Positions 55,580 through 64,000 of a DNA stretch of 64,000 nucleotides are shown one piece after another. A program made the translations under genes and the position numbers. The stretch is from Lasiodiplodia sp. COLG20 (Eukaryota > Ascomycota > Dothideomycetes > Botryosphaeriales > Botryosphaeriaceae): NCBI GenBank assembly GCA_009801085.1, contig VNWV01000001.1, positions 4,216,001-4,280,000 of the forward strand, given 5' to 3'. The notes under the pieces were generated by a model that made no database searches, was not told the origin of the DNA, and was given only the letters and a program-made list of their open reading frames with translations. The first letter of the stretch is position 1, and each line of letters opens with the position of its first letter.

Positions 55580-57286
55580 TCAACCCTGATGTTCTTTGTT
55601 CTCATCGACCAGAATGAAGATGTCCGCCATTTTAGCTGCGAACGTGAGCGCATCGCCTGCCCTCGCCGCGCGCAGGCCACCGCTGAGAATGCCTTGCATA
55701 TCCAGCATTGTGTCAAGGCTGAAGTTCGCACTGCTGAGTACAGCCCAGTCATGGTATGCACGCCAGCGCCTGACCAACTCGTCGGGACCAATCTGCGGAT
55801 AGCTTAGGGCAGGCGTAGACTGAGCTTGAGTGCCAGGGGTAATGACTGAGGAGCTGTTGGTAGCGCTGCTAGGGTGGAGGACTGGACAAAAGCTGGAGTG
55901 GCTAGGAAGAAGGTGTTCAGCTTTAACATGCGGTACCATAGCCGAGCTAGCGTTAGCGATGCCATCCTCTCCAGTACGCTTTGGGTCATTTCCGTCCTCT
56001 TCATGGCCAGGCTTATATCTCCTTCGAGGGGGATGATGTGTCTTCTTCTTCTTTGAGGCTGTCGGGGCTTGCTCCGAGTCAGTGATGAGAGCAGAGGCGG
56101 CCATAGGGGGCTTTTGGCTGGTGCTGCTGGAGCTAACTGGATCACTGTTGGTCTGTAGCTTCATGATCGACGTCGCGAAGGGCTCTGCGGTGGCGGCAGT
56201 GGGGAACTGCGTGCCTCTGCGAGGAGCAGGATCCGCGACACTTGAGGCCCGATGACGCAACAGGCTAGCTCTAGCGGACTCGAAAGGAGCCGGGCTACGG
56301 TTGAAGATCCTTGGCGCGCTTTCAGCTTTTGAGTGGGCATTTGCCACAGCAGAAGGCTTAGCTTGCGTGTTCTCGAGAGTTGCTGTACCAAAGGTGAAGA
56401 AAGACTGAGGGGCAGCCTGACCAAAGTGAGGATTTGGAATCGGCGGCTCAGACTGGCGGAGCGAGGGCAGGACAGAACCATATGCAGGTGTACTATCATG
56501 CTTGGTATGCTTGACGCTATGACTGTCCTCATTCGCCCGTGAGTTGCCGTGATTGTCCTGAAGTGATCTTTTCTGTCCCATAGGCGTGATGGAGTGTTGC
56601 TGGACGCGGTACCTGCTCCAATGAGCCTCATCAGGTTCGCTGAAGCTGAAGTGAGTCAGGTTGTCGAACACAGCAGCAAGGCTACCACCGAAGTTGAATC
56701 CCTTGCTTTCAATGCGAAATCGGCGCAGATCGTTTATCATTTGGTCTGACCTGACGAAGAACAGTACGAATGAGGTCATCCTGGAGAGCGACTTTAGTGT
56801 CTGTACACGCGCCATGTCCTGGGAGGAAGCGAGGGAGCGCGCATGCCTAGGCATGACAACAACGGGCGCTTTCTTCAGAGTGAGGTCCAAGCGGACCGCC
56901 TGCTTCAACTGGCTGTTGAAGATGCCCTGCTTGTGCATGTGCTCCTCGTGCTTCTTGTACTCCATCCTGACATAAGTCGGCATGTACTGCCAGCCCGGCA
57001 AATCCTGAGAGATCGAGTGGATATTACCGGCATTGATAACGATGCTGATTGTCTGATCGGGAAAACTGTAGTCGTGCTCATCTGAGACCGTGGATGGAGC
57101 TAGTCCCAAATGAAGAGCCGCATATGGGCCTGTGGAACAGTTTTCGAACTTGAAATTTGCGGAAAGGTGAGCGCGGGAAGGTTTCTCTGACAAGATACCA
57201 AGGTTTCGCTCTCGGCCGCTGAAACCATCGGGGCGCCACTCGGCGATCGTCAGGCACGTGTAAGGTGTACTCGTGGTCGACGCCAT
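55580..57286 (-). CDS. Unrecognised family, tandem paralogue 1
   Basis: Single exon, 568 aa from ATG 57286 (MASTTSTPYTCLTIAEW). N-terminal 230 residues look beta-rich; they share with the next gene upstream an unusual block: LKK-P-V-MPR, then V--LK-LSR---F-LF, a Phe-Gly, a Phe-Asp and a late HW--Y. The middle is long, Ser/Pro/Ala-rich and disordered, with basic clusters (KKKKTHHPPRRRYKPGHE). The last 65 residues are helical (DELVRRWRAYHDWAVLSS..) and again resemble the neighbour's end (ARWRHWAGWVIM..). A basic patch suggests a nuclear protein. No known domain is recognised. The paralogous pair is the best evidence that both genes are real. Confidence 0.7.
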   Translation of the reverse strand: MASTTSTPYTCLTIAEWRPDGFSGRERNLGILSEKPSRAHLSANFKFENCSTGPYAALHLGLAPSTVSDEHDYSFPDQTISIVINAGNIHSISQDLPGWQYMPTYVRMEYKKHEEHMHKQGIFNSQLKQAVRLDLTLKKAPVVVMPRHARSLASSQDMARVQTLKSLSRMTSFVLFFVRSDQMINDLRRFRIESKGFNFGGSLAAVFDNLTHFSFSEPDEAHWSRYRVQQHSITPMGQKRSLQDNHGNSRANEDSHSVKHTKHDSTPAYGSVLPSLRQSEPPIPNPHFGQAAPQSFFTFGTATLENTQAKPSAVANAHSKAESAPRIFNRSPAPFESARASLLRHRASSVADPAPRRGTQFPTAATAEPFATSIMKLQTNSDPVSSSSTSQKPPMAASALITDSEQAPTASKKKKTHHPPRRRYKPGHEEDGNDPKRTGEDGIANASSAMVPHVKAEHLLPSHSSFCPVLHPSSATNSSSVITPGTQAQSTPALSYPQIGPDELVRRWRAYHDWAVLSSANFSLDTMLDMQGILSGGLRAARAGDALTFAAKMADIFILVDENKEHQG

Positions 57287-57734
57287 GGTTGCACAGTGTC
57301 AGAGAACTAGTGCGGTGGAAGGAGTTGCAAATGGAACGTTGGGTCGGCGAAGGCAGTCGCAGTTTTGTGTCGCGCCCCAAAGCACGCGCACGGCAAGCGG
57401 AGAAACAGCTAATCCCGGCAGGCCAGAAAGTGATTGTAGAATATTCTCCGCTCTTTACAACTGAGCACCTTACGTCATCCTGTTTTAGGACTTTGGGCTA
57501 GCGTGCGTTGTATGGAAACTCTCAGTGCCAATGGGCTTTGTTTTACCTGAATATTCTACACTACCTCGCTGTGGGAACCCTTCCATTAAAGTCTCTACAA
57601 TATCTCGAATCCAATACCCTGTCTGACAATAGACACAGACACAAGCGCAGATGGCTCGACGCACACCCACAATTCCAGTTCGTTCCGTTTCTCCTTCTCC
57701 ATCCGACATCAACTACCACTACCAAGACCAGCAC
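57287..57734. other. Intergenic between tandem paralogues
   Basis: 448 bp holding the promoter of the downstream paralogue and the 3' end of the upstream one. No other feature seen. Confidence 0.5.
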
Positions 57735-59213
57735 CTAAACAGAGCCATCACCGGCACCACTGATGCTTCCCAAACTCTCCAGAATGCTCACAATATTTCC
57801 AACAAAGCCCTCCGCATCATCGCCCGCCGCAGCTTGATATGCCTCCCGCAGCAAGGATCCGATGACCGCCGGCTTCGTTTGTGGTTGCATGATAACCCAG
57901 CCAGCCCAGTGTCGCCAGCGGGCTTGGAGTCCAAGGCTGCTGTCCGGTGTGGGAGATTGAGCCAGCTCGGGCACAGGAGCATTCAGAATGGTGGTGACAG
58001 TAGCAGCGTGAGCGGTGGTCTGAGGAGCCGTATTGTCTTTGACCTCGGATCCGCTCTCAGGCTGTTGCTCCATGATGTTGGCGGTCATATCGCGCTGGAT
58101 GATGCTCGCGGACATGGACATCTCCTGTCCAAGTTGGGTCAGGAAGTTATCCGCGAGCGTCTTGGAATCATCGAGTTCATCGGCAAACCTGACGCGCTTC
58201 TTGGGGCGTTCGTTCGCCTCCTGCTGCATGGTATCCACTTTTTCCTTGGCCAAAGGCATTTCCTCCTGGTCGTTCTTCACGGAAGCCTTTTCCTTGCCCT
58301 GCTTCAATGCACTAGCCTGGTCCTGAACCTTCTTTCGGAGGTAAGTCATCCGCTGCTCTGAAGTCTTTTCCCCTCCAGATGGACTCTCGAGAGCCCTCTT
58401 CTGATTGATTGGACTGTCGTAGTCAAGATCAACGTTCTGATCCCCAATCCTTGGTTGACCCTCGCCACGAAGTCGGAAGGTGCTCACGCCTGGGAGCTTG
58501 ATCTGGAGGCGCTCCAGGTCGGACAAGGTGACAATGCTGCCTCCAGCTGCTTTGATGTAGATGCAGTTCCAGTGTCCGTCATCCGGGCTTTGCATTGTCG
58601 CGTGACTATCACTATCGAACATGAGGCCAGTTTTACCGCCACTTCCGAACTGGAGAGTGTCTTTGAAACGGCAGATCTCCTCGTCCGACCCATTGATGGA
58701 CATGAAAAGAGAGAACCGCTTTGTACGTGAAAGGTTCTTGAGAAGGAGGACTTGCTTGAGCTCATGCTCATCAACAGGATGCTTCGGGGCTCGAGGCATA
58801 AGGACGGTTGGCTGTTTCTTGACGATGATTTCCAGGGAAACCAGGCTGTAGTCTCTGCCCTTGGCAGAGTTCCTCATCCGACGGACTTCAGACCGAATCT
58901 CCCATGGAAAGTCCGTAAGTCGGCTCGGATGGATGATGTCGGAGCACTTGAGAACGTGTTCTGTGCAATAGATAAGCGGTATGGTGGTGCCGGCGTCGCG
59001 TGCGAAAGAGCAATCGATATTGGCAGTCAATGGAGTAAATGACAACTTCATGACCGGGTATTCTCGGTGGCCGTTTATGAAATCGAGCTGTATCGTCAAC
59101 GGGCATGCAGTGTTGGCATCTCCCAAAGTGCCTAGAGTATACGACTTGCCATGGTCGTTGTCGCGCCACTGCACCATTGCGGGTAGATTGATGGGGAAGC
59201 CGTGAGCTACCAT
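57735..59213 (-). CDS. Unrecognised family, tandem paralogue 2
   Basis: Single exon, 492 aa from ATG 59213 (MVAHGFPINLPAMVQWRD). The N-terminal domain (about 1-240) matches paralogue 1 in order and spacing of the conserved block (IIVKKQPTVLMPR, VLLLKNLSRTKRFSLFMS, LQFGSGG, MFDSDSH, DGHWNCIYI). A shorter, charged, partly coiled middle (MTYLRKKVQDQASALKQGKEK..KKRVRFADELDDSKT) replaces the Ser/Pro-rich middle of paralogue 1. The C-terminal helical part (RWRHWAGWVIM..LREAYQAAAGDDAEGFVGNIVSILESL) is shared. The phrase RVRFADE recalls protein-phosphatase-1 docking text (RVxF), which is an inference from a short motif. Function unknown. Confidence 0.7.
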   Translation of the reverse strand: MVAHGFPINLPAMVQWRDNDHGKSYTLGTLGDANTACPLTIQLDFINGHREYPVMKLSFTPLTANIDCSFARDAGTTIPLIYCTEHVLKCSDIIHPSRLTDFPWEIRSEVRRMRNSAKGRDYSLVSLEIIVKKQPTVLMPRAPKHPVDEHELKQVLLLKNLSRTKRFSLFMSINGSDEEICRFKDTLQFGSGGKTGLMFDSDSHATMQSPDDGHWNCIYIKAAGGSIVTLSDLERLQIKLPGVSTFRLRGEGQPRIGDQNVDLDYDSPINQKRALESPSGGEKTSEQRMTYLRKKVQDQASALKQGKEKASVKNDQEEMPLAKEKVDTMQQEANERPKKRVRFADELDDSKTLADNFLTQLGQEMSMSASIIQRDMTANIMEQQPESGSEVKDNTAPQTTAHAATVTTILNAPVPELAQSPTPDSSLGLQARWRHWAGWVIMQPQTKPAVIGSLLREAYQAAAGDDAEGFVGNIVSILESLGSISGAGDGSV

Positions 59214-62200
59214 GACAAGTTGCGCTCTGCAGGTGGTCCGATAAGTTTGAAGGTTGTCGAGTGCGATGTTGGGTATCGCAAAATAAAGTGGCCGCGGACG
59301 GCGTTGGCAGCACCTGCTGCGGGAAGCGACGAGGATTCGGGTTGGTGCTTGTGTTTGGAGATGAAAATTACAGAGATATTTGAGGGCGCTGAGAGAAGGT
59401 GAATGTAAAGGTGTTAAGGTGGAGGAGAAAATTTTGTGTTAACGAGTGGCCAACGTGCTGTGACTGAGATCGACACCTGGCCATGAAACCACCACCTTAC
59501 ATTCACTAGCGCTAGGCGTAGTAGCCTCTCCATCAACTTTCTCGGGTAGCTATTCTCAAATTTTAGCGTTTGTTCCAGCGGTATGGTACCGATATGCCGC
59601 TAATCACCCGCATAATAACAGGGTAGCTGAGATGATTGGGACCCTCGTCTTTTTTTGCTCCCACAAAACACCCATTCTTCCAATTTGATAGAAGGAGAAG
59701 TATTCCTATATTTGACTTATGTTTGTTTCAGAATAATTGTCAGTGAAGATGATGCACATGATATTATGGCAGCGTAGATATATACAATGCTAGGTGACTA
59801 AATAATAACAAACAGCAAACGGGAGATGCAAACATCATGGGCAGGAACGGTGATGGGCTGCAACGCACCATTGACATAGTTGGCATAGGGTGTAGCTGTC
59901 AAACGCCTGGTGCCGGGGCTTCTGGGTACAACGCGCGAAGTTTGCGAACAGTGAGTATATCCGAATCTGCTGGGCCACCATCGAGATGGCAACAACTACA
60001 CCAACTACATAGCTACTGCCTCTCTTACATCAAGTAGTTCATTTTCCTGTCGTGTTATCCACACAGAGACCAATCCGATCCGTTTTGCCACCGCGAAAGC
60101 GGGGTTTTAGAACAGTTTTTCATCGGGGCGATGAGGAAAACTGCATTGGGCGACATTGATGTGCTCAATGCACGTGTGCAAAAGTGAGGCAGTGGCTTAC
60201 ATCGCTTCGTATTGGGGTGTCACCTCACAACGCGCTCATGATGAAGATGGGAACGATTGGTTTGGTAAAGTCTCTGTGATCGTCTGTTGTGGATTGGCAC
60301 TGACAACTCCCATGACCAACGAGTGCTTGCACACTGCTGTATCTCTGCGATGGAAATAGCACGGCCTGTGGGTGGAAGGCGAGATTGTTGGGCGGGGTAG
60401 TTTATTGCTCAGCTCCATTACCGAGTGCCGCCGTTTAAGCCTGAAGGCATGCTATAGAGGATTCCATCATCTTTCTGTAGAAGAACATGAGCAAACGGGG
60501 AGCTTTTACACGTAACGAGAACGGAGGGCGCCATAGTCGCGTATGCTTTATCCAGCGTCGCCATTCAGCTGAGCTTTCACTCTTGGAGATTCTCTTCCTC
60601 GCATATCCGCGCAAGGCGAAGCGTGCAACGAAAAGGAAAACAAAGGATATAAGAGGAACATAAAGAAAATTAAGAAATAGACACGGAAAAGACAAGATGA
60701 GCAAGCGAAAACAAGAGAATTTACGAGAGGGAAACGAAATGAGACAGCAAGAGAAAGAGAAAATGAAAAGAGGAAGACCGAGGATGTGAGAGAAAAGCGG
60801 AATGAAAGAAAAGCAGGATGGAATACAATGAACATCATATATGTGGCAGAATATCGTCAAATAGCATATGGCAGATTAATGATCAAATAACATATGGCGG
60901 ATATGTGTCCAAATAGCATATGGCAAGTTGAGAGAGAAAAGAAGAGGATCTGGAGCCAGAGACGGCGGCCTTAAGTAATAAGTAAGCGAGATTGGTTGTT
61001 CCGTCCCGAACCAGGAAGGCAGGCTGCCCTGCCAGCGCAGCTGCAGGAGACCCTGGGCTTGGCACAGCCTGGAATTGGGAGTCAGACGTCATGTGGGCCG
61101 GCTCATGTGATCGGACTCACATATTGAAGTGAGCGGAGACCCAGCCAAATCAGGCAAGCCTAGAGCGTTCCGTGGGAGGGAAATTGTAAGTGACCTATGC
61201 ATTGTCATCTGGTCGTCGGTCATCGATCGCCGATGAGCATGGCTTCTCCGCATTGCGTTTGGCAGAGCTGCCCCACCCGCATTATGATGGCCTTATTAAC
61301 GAACAGTTATCACTGCTCCGCGTGTGACCGTGGATCTGAGGTGAGTGAGGGAGGCTCTGCAAACGACGGTATTTGTAGTAGCCACTGACCGGCTTCCAAA
61401 GGACTCTCACAGAAGTGAAGCTCGGTCCGACCCAATTGTTTGCAATAAAGCCTAGCGAGTAATTGACTCAGAAAATTTGACTTGAGGACCTATCCTCAAT
61501 GGATCTCCGCAACATCATAACTGTGCTGTAGATCGGGAGATGACGGAGGCGGATTCTGGTGTGCAATGACCAATCCCATGTATTCCAGTAATTCTAGAAG
61601 TAAAATACAGTCTTAAGAGATATATATTTACCGGAAGTCATATCCTTAAGGATCGAAGAAGCGTTTGTGATTACCCCGATTCACTGCCGTTGCAAATCAT
61701 GGGCGGACCCATACTAAAATTTTCACACCTCGCAGACTTCTCGGTAGATGGAATCATGGGAACGCAGATTTTTCGCTTTAGAAATCGATTTTATGCAATT
61801 GACGAGTAAGCTGTGGTTCTCAAGGGACGGGGTGATGGAGCTCTGCAGAAGTCTTTCCCCGAGTGGTGCATTGAGTCAAGGCGCACGGGCGTCCGAACCA
61901 CAACCGGTCTGACAAAAGCATCCCTTTCCTCAGGCCCAAACCCTAAGAATGAAATTGAGAGAATTGAAGTCACAAGAACTGAGAATCCGTCAGAGACGAC
62001 GACTGCAGTCGTAAACGTCCGCTTGGACGGTGGGCGACAAGTGCTTCGCAGATTGCCTCTCCGGTCAACTTAGGAGTGAGGTGACTTGTCTCAGCCATAC
62101 TGAAAAGTGCTCAGCGCTGAGATCAATGGCAGGCGAGCGTACGCTAAAGCGCGGTGCGGGTGGGTGACGGTGGTGAGCAGCGTCCGTGCAGTATTTACCA

Positions 62201-64000
62201 CGGACAAAGTACAGAGACGCAACCAACAAGCCACCACAGAGTAGAACAAGCAGTCGACTCGGTACCTGAGACTCATCCCCACATATTACAATGGCAAAAA
62301 ATGAAATTCAAGGAAGCAAAAACTCCCCTCGCGCCCCGGCAGGCTTGAACCCGAAGGCTGAAGCCGCTCAATTGGCGGAGGTGAGAAAAACCCACGACGT
62401 AGTAGATTTTTGCTATCTGTCTATACCACTACACCAGCTGACTCGAACAGCCCTTCGAGGCACGGGTCCGTCCCCACGATGCCCGGTGATGTGGCGCGAT
62501 GAAGGGAGGACGGAGTCTTTAATATATATAGTAAACATATGGCTTCGCGCACCCGGCGAAGATCCGGGCAGCACAGCACATCGACCCGCATCCGCTCGGC
62601 GACAAGCTGTGCCCGCCGCTCATCGTGTTCCTCTCGTTACCCCAGGCTTGGTGGTTAGGTTCCACGCAGCCCCGGGGGCTTGCGCACCCGCGCCCATCCC
62701 CCGCCCGCACCCTTTTGCTGATGATCACCGCCCTCGCTCTTGTTGTTTCTTTGCACCATCATCCACACCGCCGTTCCGCGCACCCAATCCCCCGATAGCC
62801 GCATCCACGATCCCGCACCTATCGTCCTTGCTCTTTCTTGTTGTTTGCCCACCCGCCCGCACTGCCGTCGCCTACTCGCACCGTCACTTTTCGCCCGCCA
62901 TCACTTCCGACGTTCCAGCAACTCCGCACAGCATTCGTCTTCTTCTAAATGCCCACCACCTCGCATCCATCTTATCCAATGCCGCCGACAGCGTCCAACG
63001 CTCACCAACAACAGCACCACACCACGACCCCGTTCTCTCCTCCCACAAAACTCCGCTCTGCGTCGCGCACACCTTGATGCCATTCGACCTCGACCTTGCT
63101 ATAGCCACGCTCGCTCGCACGCACCGAACCTGTCGGAGCCAAGACAAAGTGAGAGAAACTGCGTACGAACAGCAACGGCCGCGCATCTGGCTGCATATAA
63201 TTTGGATGGGAGGAAGGCAGGGCGGCGAATGACCGCCAACTCACATGCGATGTTCCAACCAGGAATCCCAGCACTAAAGGCCATCATACTGCGTGTCGGC
63301 AGGCTCCCGCATGCTTTGGCGGCGGTCGCATGGAGTTGCAGTAGCAAGGTCAGTCTGAAAAAAAGAAGCGGACGCCCTTTCGTCACCGCCCGTTCCACCA
63401 GGCTGGGAACATCACTTCATTGAGGCCCTGAGGAGGATTGTCCAGAAGTTTCATGATGCTGTAGCGCTTCTCTCCGCTTGACCACCGATTCTTGAGGCTT
63501 TCAAATATCGTGAAAGTAGCCGGAGGGGCGTCGCCATCATCAAGCGAGCAACAAAACTTCAAATCGAGAGTTCCGACGTGACACGGAAGTGACACACGAT
63601 GAAATTAAGGCAAAACAGCCCTTGGTAATGTCGTTGTTGACAATTTTGTCATGTTGGAGTAACGAGTGAGGTTGGACTCAGCCTCGGGAACCCCGCAAAC
63701 ATCCCTGTCTAGTCTCGCATCGTGCTTTCGCCTGACACCTGACACTAACATTTGCATTCGGATGACAGTTGATGTCCCTGCCATCTCAAGCCGCATCGCC
63801 GCAACTTGGCGGAGCGACCCTGGTGCTGCGACGCAAAGGCGGGGGAAACCAGACCTCGTTCACGCGCATCATCACCGGCATTGAGAACTCGTGTCAAAGA
63901 GAGTGTTTTCAATTTTATATGTCACAGAATACACAATCAAGTACAATTTAAGTTTCTCTCTCTCTCATCCACCACTATGCCGCGGCAACCACCTGCGGCG
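59214..64000. other. 4.8-kb region without a convincing gene
   Basis: Short frames only. Contains a purine-rich stretch (60,600-60,840), a three-copy 26-bp repeat (60,858-60,925), Pol III-like boxes (62,318-62,436) and a C/T-rich stretch (62,500-63,200) whose 313-codon plus frame is compositional. It looks like promoter or subtelomere-like non-coding DNA. Confidence 0.45.
60858..60925. repeat. 26-bp tandem repeat, three copies
   Basis: caaatagcatatggca at 60,858, caaataacatatggcg at 60,884 and caaatagcatatggca at 60,910. Each contains the palindrome catatg. Confidence 0.8.

Noticed and set aside
62291..63232. 313-codon plus-strand open frame
   Set aside because: Pro/Ala/His-rich text from a C-rich stretch, overlapping frames open in other phases, no domain and no family-like order; it also runs across the Pol III-like boxes.
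1..64000. CRISPR arrays, operons, ribosome binding sites and insertion sequences
   Set aside because: The window is eukaryotic (introns, nuclear-type tRNA intron); no regularly spaced identical repeats were seen.

Overview
This is a gene-dense stretch of a filamentous ascomycete nuclear genome (Pezizomycotina). The signs are short GT..AG introns (about 45-90 nt), a Zn2Cys6 regulator, a HET-domain gene, a spherulin-4/GH135 enzyme, and a 4.9-kb AT-rich block carrying the signature of repeat-induced point mutation (RIP). An AltA1-family secreted protein and a rhamnogalacturonase fit a plant-associated fungus, possibly Dothideomycetes. That placement is inference.

Layout. 1-4,071: two minus-strand genes with a secondary-metabolism look, a secreted AttH/CrtC-like protein cut by the window edge and an FAD monooxygenase fused to a polytopic membrane domain. 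5,066-6,933: a six-exon coiled-coil gene I could not identify. 7,861-12,756: the RIP block, almost free of CpA and TpG and therefore almost free of start codons, ending at a single N (12,757). 12,855-19,741: AltA1-like secreted protein and the trafficking giant Dop1. 21,880-30,865: medium-chain dehydrogenase, proline-iminopeptidase-like hydrolase, Kelch protein, GH28 rhamnogalacturonase. 32,040-32,130: an intron-containing tRNA-Asp. 32,691-36,306: a Zn2Cys6 regulator divergent from transaldolase. 36,440-44,210: HET protein, spherulin-4-like GH135 enzyme, DEAH helicase. 45,033-51,705: four genes without recognisable family, three of them consecutive on the plus strand. 51,706-55,579: non-coding DNA with a 158-bp tandem duplication and an inverted-repeat element. 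55,580-59,213: two tandem paralogues of an unrecognised family. 59,214-64,000: no convincing gene.

Housekeeping genes (Dop1, transaldolase, DEAH helicase, Kelch protein, tRNA-Asp) alternate with lineage-specific and secreted ones. Exon boundaries were worked out by hand from splice signals and reading-frame continuity. They are internally consistent, but no transcript evidence was available.
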